NCBI RefSeq assembly: GCF_000014005.1
Contig: NC_008009.1
Span: 186,001-250,000, forward strand
Reading direction: 5' to 3'
Length of the DNA stretch: 64,000 nucleotides
Source of the DNA: Candidatus Koribacter versatilis Ellin345
GTDB lineage: Bacteria; Acidobacteriota; Terriglobia; Terriglobales; Acidobacteriaceae
Shown piece by piece: positions 24,378 to 32,674 of the stretch (within the stretch, counting starts at the first letter, position 1; every line of letters begins with the position of its first letter). The notes under the pieces are model-generated. The model was given only the letters and a program-made list of their open reading frames with translations. It was not told the DNA's origin and searched no databases. Position numbers and translations under genes: made by a program.

Positions 24378-26216
24378 ATGTTGTCTCCTCTTAGAACCCT
24401 TGAGCTGCTTCTCATAGCAGCTCTTTTTTCGTGTGCATCATTCGCTGCTACACCCACCTCGGGTAGCGTGACTCCCACCACAGGTTCCAAGACTGCATGG
24501 ACAAGCTCTGCCTTTGGCGCAACCAACGGCGAGAGCACTTGCGTTGAAGGAACCACCTGCGACTCGTTCACCCTCACGATCACGGGTGCCGCGTCGAGCT
24601 ACAACAACAAGTACGTCAACATCTCGATTGCTTGGTCGCTCTCCACCAACGACTACGACCTCTACATCCATAAAGGCTCGCTCACTGGACCGGTCGTCGC
24701 AAGCTCAACTGGAGGCGTTCCACAAACTGGCGAAGGCGTGAGCCTCAGCCCGACCTCTCTTGGCGTCGGCGTTTACGTCGTGCACGTCGTCGCTTCCACC
24801 ACGGTTCCCGGAGACTCGCCCAAGGGCACAGCGGTCGTCGCAACTGCGCCGATCACGCCACCGCCGCCGAACGTCACGCCGCCTACGTATCGCAACTATC
24901 AATCCCCGACCGGTATCGGCGACAATTCCGGTGAGCCTTCCATCGGCGACAACTGGAACACAGGTCGCGTCATGACCTCGGCGGTCCTCGACACGCTACG
25001 CGTCAGCTTCAACACCGCCGTCTCGCCCGCGACGGCGACGTGGGTCGTGAAGAACAGTCCGCTCACCAGCATTACGTCGTTGGATCCGATTCTCTTCACC
25101 GATCGCAAAACCGGACGCACCTTCGTCTCGCAACTCGCGGGCACTACCAGCCTCTCCGAGTTCACCGACGACGATGGCACCACCTACACCCCGAGCCAGG
25201 GCGCAGGCATCGCCTCCGGCGTTGATCACCAGACCATCGGCGGGGGCCCGTTCCGCGTCTGCAATGCGCAGCAGAAATCGCAGAACCCAACTTACTGCGC
25301 AACGCTCACCGCGCGCGGCCCGCTTACCAGTTACGCGAACGCCGTGTATTACGCCTCGCAAGATATCGGCTTGGCGCAAATGGCTCTCAGCCAGGACGGT
25401 GGCCTCACCTACGAGGCGGCGCATCCCATGTACACGCTCGCGCAGTGCGGCGGATTGCATGGTCACATCAGGGTCGCCGGAGACGGCACCGTCTACGTTC
25501 CCAACAAGAACTGCGGCGGCACCCAAGGCCTCGTCTCTTCGAAAGACAACGGCCTCACCTTTACCGTCTATAAAGTCACTGGCAGCACCCCAGGTTCGAG
25601 CGATCCCTCTGTCGGCATCGGATCGAAGGGCCGGGTTTACTTCGGCTACACGGATGCCAACAATCACCCGTGGATCGCAACCTCCGATGACGGGGGCCAA
25701 TCGTGGCACAACAACCAGGACCTCGCCACGCGCCTCGGCATTAAAAACGCCGTCTTCCCCGAAGTCGTAGCCGGCGACAACGACCGCGCCACCTTCTTCT
25801 TCCTCGGCACCAAGTCCGCGGGCCCCGGCACTGGCGACGACACCACCACCATCTTTGATGGTGTATGGCACGCCTACTTCGCCAGCACCTACAACGGCGG
25901 TCAGAATTGGGTTGTCGTTGACGCAACGCCGAGCGATCCCGTGCAATTGGGCGTCGTCTGTACCAACGGCACTACCTGCCCAAGCGGCACCCGCAATCTG
26001 CTCGACTTCAACGATGTCACCATCGACTGGCACGGACGCGTGCTCGCCGCCTACACCGACGGCTGCATCACCGCTAAGTGCATCGCCGACGGCAACAACT
26101 CCACCGCGCAACACACCAAGGCCCAGAACGACGGCACCACGAAAGCCAGCATCATTCGCGAAGCCACCGGCCTGAGCCTTTTCCAGAAATACGATTCAAC
26201 TCCTCTGAAACCCTGA
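24378..26216 (+). CDS. Secreted protein with PPC-like and BNR/Asp-box (sialidase-fold) domains
   Basis: 612 residues from ATG at 24378 (GGAGG upstream), with a signal peptide ending SCASFAA. Residues about 35-140 resemble a bacterial pre-peptidase C-terminal (PPC) beta-sandwich, with NDYDLYIHKGSLTGP. A proline linker (PITPPPPNVTPPTY) leads to a beta-propeller with Asp-box motifs SQDGGLTYE, SKDNGLTF, SDDGGQSW and YNGGQNW. Sialidase-type propellers often bind or cleave glycans, but the catalytic Arg triad cannot be confirmed. It is followed directly by a terminator at 26222. Confidence 0.8.
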   Translation: MLSPLRTLELLLIAALFSCASFAATPTSGSVTPTTGSKTAWTSSAFGATNGESTCVEGTTCDSFTLTITGAASSYNNKYVNISIAWSLSTNDYDLYIHKGSLTGPVVASSTGGVPQTGEGVSLSPTSLGVGVYVVHVVASTTVPGDSPKGTAVVATAPITPPPPNVTPPTYRNYQSPTGIGDNSGEPSIGDNWNTGRVMTSAVLDTLRVSFNTAVSPATATWVVKNSPLTSITSLDPILFTDRKTGRTFVSQLAGTTSLSEFTDDDGTTYTPSQGAGIASGVDHQTIGGGPFRVCNAQQKSQNPTYCATLTARGPLTSYANAVYYASQDIGLAQMALSQDGGLTYEAAHPMYTLAQCGGLHGHIRVAGDGTVYVPNKNCGGTQGLVSSKDNGLTFTVYKVTGSTPGSSDPSVGIGSKGRVYFGYTDANNHPWIATSDDGGQSWHNNQDLATRLGIKNAVFPEVVAGDNDRATFFFLGTKSAGPGTGDDTTTIFDGVWHAYFASTYNGGQNWVVVDATPSDPVQLGVVCTNGTTCPSGTRNLLDFNDVTIDWHGRVLAAYTDGCITAKCIADGNNSTAQHTKAQNDGTTKASIIREATGLSLFQKYDSTPLKP

Positions 26217-26221
26217 GCCAG

Positions 26222-26256
26222 GCAGGCGCAGCTCTCAAGGCTGCGCCTGCATTTTT
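26222..26256 (+). terminator. Strong Rho-independent terminator
   Basis: A perfect 11-bp stem, GCAGGCGCAGC (26222-26232) and GCTGCGCCTGC (26240-26250), with a 7-base loop and ATTTTT after it. It begins 5 bases after the stop of the BNR-type gene and ends 2 bases before the next start codon. Confidence 0.92.
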
Positions 26257-26258
26257 CT

Positions 26259-26681
26259 ATGTTTCAACGCCTGACTGCTCTCCTCGTCCTCGCCACCGCC
26301 TGCGCCCTCGCGCAGCAGCCTTCGCTGGTGAAGGTGTCGCTGGGTCAAACCCGCAGCACCGTTCATGCTCAACTGAAAGATCAAGCCACCTTCGATCGCG
26401 AAGAAGAAGGCCAGGAAATCTGGAAGTCCAACTCCGGTCCAATCCAGCACGTCATCATTGGCTACGACGCCGAAGGCGAAGTTCGCTACATCACCGCTGT
26501 CGGTAGCGATATTTCCTGCGATGCCCTAGGCACGTCGCCGCAACAAACCGGCCACGCTCCCGACCTCACCTTCCAGCGTCCCGAAAAGTCTTATTTGGTA
26601 ATCGCCCATGGCCCCGCGCGCGATCACCTTACTTCCTGCTCCCTAAAAAACCCCAACGCCCAACTCTCGGACCCCGACTAG
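26259..26681 (+). CDS. Small secreted hypothetical protein
   Basis: 140 residues beginning MFQRLTALLVLATACALAQQ, a signal peptide. The mature part contains SLVKVSLGQTRSTVHAQL, EEEGQEIWKSN and IIGYDAEGEVRYITAV, suggesting a small beta domain of the SmpA/OmlA-like shape, but no family is certain. The ATG lies directly behind the terminator at 26222-26256, with no Shine-Dalgarno sequence. Translation depends either on read-through or on initiation within the T-tract. Confidence 0.6.
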   Translation: MFQRLTALLVLATACALAQQPSLVKVSLGQTRSTVHAQLKDQATFDREEEGQEIWKSNSGPIQHVIIGYDAEGEVRYITAVGSDISCDALGTSPQQTGHAPDLTFQRPEKSYLVIAHGPARDHLTSCSLKNPNAQLSDPD

Positions 26682-26684
26682 CGC

Positions 26685-26736
26685 TGTCATCCTGAGCGGA
26701 GCAGCGCGAAGCGCCGCGCAGTCGAAGGAGCCTACC
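26685..26736. repeat. Dispersed palindromic repeat, TGTCATCCTGAGCG family (copy 2)
   Basis: TGTCATCCTGAGCGGAGCAG, an inner GCGCGAAGCGCCGCGC hairpin, then AGTCGAAGGAGCCTA. It starts three bases after the preceding stop codon. Confidence 0.85.
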
Positions 26737-26811
26737 CTCACAAGATTTTCATCCCTCGCTGTCGATTTCCCTCACCCTCATCCGACATACTCACGAACAA
26801 GGAGAAACGCC

Positions 26812-27228
26812 ATGCGATTCATGATGCTGATGATCCCCGGCGGCTACGAGAAAGCCGCCCCCGACACCACTCCTCCGGCAGACGCCGTCGAGAAGATGAT
26901 GAAGTACAACCGCGATCTCCAGGAAGCCGGTGTGCTCATCGCCCTCGACGGGCTACATCCTCTCTCCAGCGGTGCGCGCGTCAGCTTCGCCAAGGGCAAG
27001 CCCATCGTCACCGACGGTCCGCACGTCGAGACCAAGGAAGTCCTCGGCGGCTACTGGATGATCAACGTGAAATCGAAGGAAGAAGCCATCGAATGGGCAA
27101 AGAAGTGCCCAGCCTCCGCCAACGAAACCATAGAAATTCGTCGCGTCTTCGAAATGGACGACTTCCCGCAGGACGTGAAGGACGCCGCCGGAAACTACGA
27201 AGACCTGCAAGAAAAATTGAAGCATTAA
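26812..27228 (+). CDS. YCII/DGPF-domain protein
   Basis: 138 residues with a perfect AAGGAG 8 bases before [16 protein letters not shown] at the start and [20 protein letters not shown] in the middle are the signature of the YCII-related DGPF family. These are small dimeric alpha-beta-barrel proteins, often co-transcribed with ECF sigma factors as accessory proteins. No sigma factor is seen here. The biochemical function of this family is largely unassigned. Confidence 0.85.
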   Translation: MRFMMLMIPGGYEKAAPDTTPPADAVEKMMKYNRDLQEAGVLIALDGLHPLSSGARVSFAKGKPIVTDGPHVETKEVLGGYWMINVKSKEEAIEWAKKCPASANETIEIRRVFEMDDFPQDVKDAAGNYEDLQEKLKH

Positions 27229-27299
27229 TACGATTTGCGACGGTTTGTTCCGAGCAAACCGGTTGGTATAGATTTTCAACTCTCGCACAGGAGTTTCAT

Positions 27300-28415
27300 A
27301 TGAGCAGTGTTCGCCTCCTCGTTGGCACCAAGAAAGGTGCCTTCGTCCTTACCTCTGACGGCAAGCGCGAAAAGTGGGACGTCGCCGGCCCCCATTTCTC
27401 CGGGTGGGAGATGTACCACCTCAAAGGATCTCCTGCCGACCCGAATCGCATCTACGCATCGCAGACCAGCGGCTGGTTCGGCCAGCAGGTCCAGCGCTCC
27501 GACGATGGCGGCAAAACCTGGAACCCCGTCGGCAACAAGTTCATTTATGACGGCGTCCCCGGCACCCACCAGTGGTACGACGGCACGCCCCACCCGTGGG
27601 ATTTCAAGCGCGTGTGGCACTTCGAACCGTCCCTCACCGATCCCGACACCGTCTATGCGGGCGTCGAAGATGCCGCCATCTTCAAGACCAACGATGCCGG
27701 CCAGACGTGGACCGAACTTCCCGGCCTTCGCAACCACTCCACCGGCAACAAGTGGACGCCCGGCGCCGGCGGCATGGGCCTGCACACCATCATCCTCGAT
27801 CCCACCAACGACAAGCGCATCTGGATCGCCATCTCCGCTGCCGGAGCTTTTCGCACCGATGACGGCGGTGCCACCTGGAAGCCGATCAACAAGGGCCTCA
27901 CTTCGAAATACATCCCCGACCCGGACGCCGAGATCGGGCACTGCATCCACCACATGGCCATGCATCCGAAGAAGCCCGGCACGCTCTTCATGCAGAAGCA
28001 CTGGGACGTCCTCCGCAGCGACAATTCCGGCGACCTCTGGACCCGCGTCAGCGGCAACCTGCCCACCGATTTCGGCTTCGTCATCGACGTCAACGCGAAC
28101 GAACCTGAGACCATCTATGTCGTGCCCATCAAGAGCGACGAACACCATTACCCCATGGATGGCGCCCTCAAGGTCTATCGCAGCAAGTCTGGCGGCAACG
28201 AATGGGAGCCGCTCACTAAGGGTCTCCCGCAGCAGAACTGCTACGTAAACGTGCTGCGCGACGCCATGTCCGTAGACCAACTCGATAAGTGCGGCATTTA
28301 TTTCGGCACCACCGGCGGCCAGGTCTACGCGTCCAATAATGCAGGAGACAGTTGGCAGGCGATCGTTCACGATCTCCCGGCCGTCTATTCCGTAGAGGCG
28401 CAAACGCTACCATGA
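27300..28415 (+). CDS. BNR/Asp-box beta-propeller protein (cytosolic sialidase/photosystem-stability-like fold)
   Basis: 371 residues from ATG at 27300 (CAGGAG upstream). The upstream open frame to 27093 only overlaps the YCII gene. There is no signal peptide: it starts [19 protein letters not shown]. Five Asp-box motifs are visible: [32 protein letters not shown] and SNNAGDSW. Enzymatic activity is doubtful; a cytoplasmic propeller scaffold is more likely. Its last codons overlap the MoaD-like gene (ATGA at 28412-28415), which implies tight coupling with a ubiquitin-fold carrier. Confidence 0.85.
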   Translation: MSSVRLLVGTKKGAFVLTSDGKREKWDVAGPHFSGWEMYHLKGSPADPNRIYASQTSGWFGQQVQRSDDGGKTWNPVGNKFIYDGVPGTHQWYDGTPHPWDFKRVWHFEPSLTDPDTVYAGVEDAAIFKTNDAGQTWTELPGLRNHSTGNKWTPGAGGMGLHTIILDPTNDKRIWIAISAAGAFRTDDGGATWKPINKGLTSKYIPDPDAEIGHCIHHMAMHPKKPGTLFMQKHWDVLRSDNSGDLWTRVSGNLPTDFGFVIDVNANEPETIYVVPIKSDEHHYPMDGALKVYRSKSGGNEWEPLTKGLPQQNCYVNVLRDAMSVDQLDKCGIYFGTTGGQVYASNNAGDSWQAIVHDLPAVYSVEAQTLP

Positions 28416-28711
28416 TTCGCGTTACCTTACCCGGACATCTGCGCAACCTCGCCAAGATCACCGATAGCGAGGTTGCGCTCGATCTCCAGGGCCCGGTCAC
28501 ACAACACGCAATCCTGTCAGCGCTCGAAGCCCGCTATCCTGTGCTCGGCGGCGCGATCCGCGACCACGGCACGCTAAAACGCCGCCCGTTCATTCGTTAC
28601 TTCGCCTGCGGCGAAGACCTCTCCCACGATCCCGCAGACGCGCCACTGCCCGATGAAATCGCAAGCGGCAAAGAGCCGTTCATGGTCATCGGCGCAATTG
28701 CGGGAGGATGA
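28412..28711 (+). CDS. MoaD/ThiS-family ubiquitin-like sulfur carrier
   Basis: 99 residues from ATG at 28412, overlapping the preceding stop. It has the beta-grasp pattern ([45 protein letters not shown]) and ends [12 protein letters not shown], the C-terminal Gly-Gly needed for adenylation and thiocarboxylation. The family serves molybdopterin, thiamin, cysteine (CysO) or protein-conjugation pathways. An E1-like MoeB-rhodanese lies 510 bases downstream, with only one small gene between. No MoaE, ThiG or CysM neighbour settles which pathway it serves. Confidence 0.86.
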   Translation: MIRVTLPGHLRNLAKITDSEVALDLQGPVTQHAILSALEARYPVLGGAIRDHGTLKRRPFIRYFACGEDLSHDPADAPLPDEIASGKEPFMVIGAIAGG

Positions 28712-28763
28712 CAATGCACCGCGGCCAGCCCACGGCAACGCTAGAATGACCACTGCTCTCTCT

Positions 28764-28798
28764 TGTCATCCAGAGGAGCGAAGCGACAAAGGATCTGC
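28764..28798. repeat. Degenerate member of the TGTCATCC repeat family (copy 3)
   Basis: TGTCATCC, then GAGGAGCGAAGCGAC and AAAGGATCTGC. It is shorter than the others and lacks the full inner hairpin, but keeps both ends. Confidence 0.6.
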
Positions 28799-28826
28799 TG
28801 TTGCGCGCTTGTAGGACAAACTCGGC

Positions 28827-29210
28827 ATGCTAAAACTTTCTGAAATGCACGATGGCTATTTCGATGGCGCTTGGAACTCCGGCTACGGAGAAACCCATCT
28901 TTTCCTCCGCAGCAATTCCGGTTTTCGTGGAACGGTAGTTCTCCGTGGAGTTGCCGCCGCGAATGTGGAGAGTTTTCGTCAAGGTAATGTGATTTTTGAC
29001 ATTGAGACTATCCCCACGGAACAACTGACGTCGTCCAACATCTCAGATTCTTACGGGCTCGCGTCCGACGAGGAGAGCCGGTGCGAGAAACTACTGGCGC
29101 TTGCCAAGTCCGAAGGACTTTCGATTCTCAACGTGAATCCGTCCTACGGAGCGCAATGTACGTTTCTCTATCGGTCTGCCGAAATACTCGACGGTCACGT
29201 AACGAATTAA
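28827..29210 (+). CDS. Small hypothetical protein between carrier and E1-like genes
   Basis: 127 residues beginning MLKLSEMHDGYFDGAWNSGY. Strands such as ETHLFLRSNSGFRGTVVLRG and GNVIFDIETI suggest a compact all-beta N-terminal half, with a helical C-terminal part (RCEKLLALAKSEG). No domain or catalytic motif is recognised. It ends 10 bases before the MoeB-rhodanese gene and could be co-transcribed with it. Confidence 0.55.
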   Translation: MLKLSEMHDGYFDGAWNSGYGETHLFLRSNSGFRGTVVLRGVAAANVESFRQGNVIFDIETIPTEQLTSSNISDSYGLASDEESRCEKLLALAKSEGLSILNVNPSYGAQCTFLYRSAEILDGHVTN

Positions 29211-29220
29211 GGCCTGATTC

Positions 29221-30348
29221 ATGACCCTCTCCCAACCCGAACTCCTCCGCTACAGCCGCCACCTCTCGCTCCCCGAGTTTGGCCTGGAAGCCCAAGAGCG
29301 CCTGAAGCAAACCAAGGTCCTCTGCATCGGCACCGGAGGCCTGGGCTCCCCTCTCGCCATGTATCTCGCCGCCGCGGGCGTAGGCACGCTAGGCCTCGTA
29401 GATTTCGACATCGTCGATTACACCAACCTCCAGCGGCAGATCATCCACACCACGCCCGACGTCGGCCGCCCCAAGGTCGAATCCGCCGCCGAAAAAATCG
29501 ACGTCCTCAATCCGTTCGTCAACGTCGTGCCCATCAACGCGAAGCTCACCAGCGCCAACGCCCTCGAGCTCTTCTCGCAATACGACATCATCGCCGACGG
29601 CACCGACAACTTCGCCACTCGCTATCTCGTCAACGACGCCTGCGTTCTCACCGGACGCCCCAACGTCTACGCCTCCGTCTTCCGCTTCGAAGGCCAGGCC
29701 AGCGTCTTCGCCACCAAGTCCGGCCCGTGCTACCGCTGCCTCTATCCCGAGCCGCCCCCACCCGGCACGGTCCCGAGTTGCGCCGAAGGTGGTGTCCTCG
29801 GTGTGCTCCCGGGCCTGCTCGGCATCATCCAGGCCACGGAGGTCATCAAGGTCGCGTGCGGCATCGGCCAGCCGCTCATCGGACGCATGCTGCTCGTCGA
29901 CGCCTCGACGATGAAGTTCCAGGAACTGCGCCTCAAGCGCGACTACCAGTGCCCCGCGTGCGGCACCCGTACGCTCAAAGAGTTGATCGACTATGATCAG
30001 TTCTGCGGAATCCGTGGACAGGAGAGCTCTGTGGCTGGAGACATCACCGTAGAAGAACTAAAACGCCGCCTCGACGCCGGCGAAAAACCTTTCATCCTCG
30101 ACGTGCGCGAGCCGCACGAATACCAGATCGCCAATCTTGGCGGCCACCTCATCCCGCTCAACGACCTCCCGAAGCGCATCGGCGAACTCGATCCCACCCA
30201 GGAAATCATTACCCACTGCAAAATGGGCGGCCGCAGCCAGCAAGCCGTCGACTTCCTCCGCCAGCAAGGCTTCAAGAACGCGAAGAACCTAACCGGCGGT
30301 ATCAACGCCTGGTCCGAAAAGGTCGATCCGAAAATTCCGAAGTATTAA
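29221..30348 (+). CDS. moeZ: MoeB/ThiF-type E1-like adenylyltransferase fused to rhodanese (MoeZ-like)
   Basis: 375 residues. The adenylation domain has the nucleotide loop GTGGLGSP (37-44), the D-x-D-I-V-D-x-x-N-L-Q-R-Q motif (DIVDYTNLQRQI) and two zinc-binding CxxC pairs (CYRCL and CPACG). The C-terminal rhodanese domain (about 275-375) carries the catalytic cysteine C333 in HCKMGGRS. MoeZ/Uba4-like enzymes adenylate the C-terminal glycine of MoaD, ThiS or CysO carriers, then donate sulfur. The MoaD-like protein at 28412 is the obvious substrate. Confidence 0.93.
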   Translation: MTLSQPELLRYSRHLSLPEFGLEAQERLKQTKVLCIGTGGLGSPLAMYLAAAGVGTLGLVDFDIVDYTNLQRQIIHTTPDVGRPKVESAAEKIDVLNPFVNVVPINAKLTSANALELFSQYDIIADGTDNFATRYLVNDACVLTGRPNVYASVFRFEGQASVFATKSGPCYRCLYPEPPPPGTVPSCAEGGVLGVLPGLLGIIQATEVIKVACGIGQPLIGRMLLVDASTMKFQELRLKRDYQCPACGTRTLKELIDYDQFCGIRGQESSVAGDITVEELKRRLDAGEKPFILDVREPHEYQIANLGGHLIPLNDLPKRIGELDPTQEIITHCKMGGRSQQAVDFLRQQGFKNAKNLTGGINAWSEKVDPKIPKY

Positions 30349-30377
30349 AAGGGACTTGGAGAATCGGGTCGTATCAG

Positions 30378-30430
30378 GGCATGACTTCAGTCATGCCGCA
30401 CCGACGCAGGAACCGAAGGGCTTCAGCCCC
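30378..30430. repeat. Paired palindromes between convergent genes
   Basis: GGCATGACT-TC-AGTCATGCC (30378-30397) is a perfect 9-bp palindrome. GGGCTTCAGCCC (30418-30429) shares its CTTCAG core. They sit between the moeZ-like gene and the MHYT-GGDEF gene and could end transcription in either direction. A related TCCGGCTTCAGCCGGA lies at 43009. Confidence 0.6.
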
Positions 30431-30439
30431 TGCCTACCT

Positions 30440-31801
30440 TCAAGCCCCCAGCAGCACTCGATTCCGTCCTTCGCGTTTCGCTCGATACAGCGCCTCATCC
30501 GCCGCGCGGATAATCTCATTGGTCGTCACGAGAATATCCTCGCTTGATCGAGGATGACTAGGGCGACGCGTGCATACACCTACGCTCAGAGTAACGAAGG
30601 GGCCCGCAGTGGAGTTGGCGTTTGCGATCTCCAGGCCGAGAACTGCACGGCGAATATTTTCTCCGATGGTTGTGGCGCTCTCCTCGCTGGTATTGGGGAG
30701 GATGAGGGCAAACTCTTCTCCTCCGTATCGCGCCACTACATCCGAGGTGCGCCGAACCGCACTCGCCAAGCTCTTTCCCACCTTCTGAAGGCAGTCGTCT
30801 CCCACGAGATGGCCGTAGTGGTCGTTGAGTGCTTTGAAGCAGTCAACATCAATAATCAAAAGGCTAATTGGATAGTTGGCACGTGCGGCGCGTTTGCACT
30901 CGGCTGTCAGGGTCGTATCGAAAAATCTGCGGTTGTACAAACCCGTTAATCCGTCGCGGGTCGACAACTCTTCCAGCTTGGCCACCGCCTCCTTCAGTTC
31001 TTTCTCTCTCTGAAGAAGCGCCACCTGCATCTCAGCCAGTCGCTCATTCGAGACGCGCAGGTCACGGCTCATCTGCCGATCGAAGTATGCGGAAATGAGC
31101 GCGCCAAATAAAACCATGCCAGCCATTACGACGATGCCCAACTGGTCGATATGGGTCACCGGAACCGTATGGACGGTGGAGAATTCTGTGTTGCCCCGTT
31201 CGAATGTCACGGCAAACATAGCGGTGTAGTGCATCGAGGCGATGCCAATGCCCATCAGGACCGCTCCGCCCATGCGGCGCAGTTCATGGGCGCCCGGCTC
31301 CCTTCGAAGCAGGAAGGTGATGCGCAACGCCATCCAGGAAAAAGCCACTGCGATTACAAGCGAGAGCAAAACCAGTGACGGGTTATAGCGATGCATGGCA
31401 TAAGAACGCATTGCTGCCATACCCGTATAGTGCATCGCGCCGATGCCGCCGCCCATGGCAACGCTGCCCAAGACGATCGCCCGCCCCGAAAGACTCTCAC
31501 GGCTCACCACCCACAACACCGCTGCGGAGGCCGCAACCGCGAGCAACAAGGAAATGATTACCGTAGGAACGTGATAAACGACTGGCACCGGCAGTTGTAC
31601 CGCGAGCATGCCGAGATAGTGCATCGACCAGATGCCGAGTCCCATGGCGAAGGCGCCGGCAATCAGCCATCCAAGGGAGCGTTGACGGTCTGACGCCGCG
31701 ACACGCTCAGCAAAACTGAACGCTGCGTAGGAGGCAACAACGGAAGTCGCGATCGAAGCAGCAACCAGCCAATGGACATACGTCACAGCAATTGTGTCCA
31801 T
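30440..31801 (-). CDS. MHYT-domain membrane diguanylate cyclase
   Basis: 453 residues, with AGGAGGT before ATG at 31801. Seven membrane segments carry the MHYT sensor signature three times (MHYL at 60, MHYT at 123 and 190), a motif thought to bind metal and sense oxygen, CO or NO. A short coiled coil (about 250-275) leads to a GGDEF domain with GGEEF at 360-364. The product-inhibition I-site RTSD (351-354) is present, so this cyclase should be feedback-controlled by c-di-GMP. It converges on the moeZ-like gene. Confidence 0.93.
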   Translation of the reverse strand: MDTIAVTYVHWLVAASIATSVVASYAAFSFAERVAASDRQRSLGWLIAGAFAMGLGIWSMHYLGMLAVQLPVPVVYHVPTVIISLLLAVAASAAVLWVVSRESLSGRAIVLGSVAMGGGIGAMHYTGMAAMRSYAMHRYNPSLVLLSLVIAVAFSWMALRITFLLRREPGAHELRRMGGAVLMGIGIASMHYTAMFAVTFERGNTEFSTVHTVPVTHIDQLGIVVMAGMVLFGALISAYFDRQMSRDLRVSNERLAEMQVALLQREKELKEAVAKLEELSTRDGLTGLYNRRFFDTTLTAECKRAARANYPISLLIIDVDCFKALNDHYGHLVGDDCLQKVGKSLASAVRRTSDVVARYGGEEFALILPNTSEESATTIGENIRRAVLGLEIANANSTAGPFVTLSVGVCTRRPSHPRSSEDILVTTNEIIRAADEALYRAKREGRNRVLLGA

Positions 31802-32084
31802 AAGACGGACCTCCTACCGCACCGATCTGCTATGCAGCTGCGCTCCGTACCTCGCGACAAGAACCCCTGGGAGTCTCGCACCCTTGAACCGCATACCCTA
31901 CAACAAGAACCATCCCTCGGAACTTACAAATTTTCAGTTCTCGGCATCCGACGACAGCTAAGCTCCGAGGAAGCAGGATGCTCTAGAGCAAACACAAGAG
32001 CCTCGCGAGCGGAGTTCGAATGCCCGATTTGGTAGTAAAATTGAAGTGATCCAAAATTTGTCCTGCACTGGAATTTCTTAGATT

Positions 32085-32645
32085 TTGTCTCTTCTAAAAC
32101 ACTTCATTTCTCAAAGCCGAAAATCACTTTTCGCGCTTCCGCTCCTGATCATTTTGCTGTGCGCCGGCACTGCGAATGGCGCGCCGGTGAACGGCATGAA
32201 GGAATACCGCTTGCGGCTCTTCCATACCCACACCGGCGAGCGGATCGATATCGTGTACCGCCGCGGCGATCAATACCTTCCTGAAGCTCTCGATCAACTC
32301 GATCATTACCTGCGCGACCACCGCACCGGGACGGTGCACCATTACGATCCGCGGGTCTTCGATCTGCTCCACGATTTAACCGCCGACCTGGGCGAGCCGG
32401 ACACCGAGGTCAACGTTATCTGTGGCTACCGCACCCCGTGGAGCAACGAGTATCTGAGAACGCACGGACACGGCGTCGCCAGTCACAGCCTGCACATGCA
32501 GGCCTTGGCCATTGATATCCGCATTCCCGGCGTCAAGACCTCCGATCTACGTGATGCCGCTCTCGCCATGCATCGTGGTGGAGTCGGTTATTACTCCAGT
32601 TCTGATTTTGTCCATGTCGACGTAGGCCGCGAACGCCGCTGGTAA
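32085..32645 (+). CDS. Exported DUF882/M15-like peptidoglycan peptidase
   Basis: 186 residues from a TTG start; no ATG is available before the signal peptide (SLFALPLLIILLCAGTANG). Motifs VNVICGYRTPWSNEYL, SHSLHMQALAIDIRI and DFVHVDVGRERRW match the DUF882 (YcbK/MepK) group, related to M15 D,D-carboxypeptidases. The histidines and aspartate in HMQALAID and the final HVD are the expected zinc ligands. MepK cleaves 3-3 crosslinks made by L,D-transpeptidases, and a YcbB-type L,D-transpeptidase lies convergently next door. Confidence 0.85.
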   Translation: MSLLKHFISQSRKSLFALPLLIILLCAGTANGAPVNGMKEYRLRLFHTHTGERIDIVYRRGDQYLPEALDQLDHYLRDHRTGTVHHYDPRVFDLLHDLTADLGEPDTEVNVICGYRTPWSNEYLRTHGHGVASHSLHMQALAIDIRIPGVKTSDLRDAALAMHRGGVGYYSSSDFVHVDVGRERRW

Positions 32646-32674
32646 GCCCGGTCCTCCGGGTGATGCACGATCGC

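Noticed and set aside
24996-26114. 372-codon minus-strand open frame rich in G, A, V and D
   Set aside because: Antisense to the PPC-BNR secreted protein, which has signal peptide and Asp-boxes.
26259-26681. Pseudogene because of the preceding terminator
   Set aside because: The frame is intact with a good signal peptide; unusual expression is more likely than decay.
27276-28403. 375-codon minus-strand open frame
   Set aside because: Antisense to the BNR propeller gene; no domain, no ribosome-binding site, biased composition.
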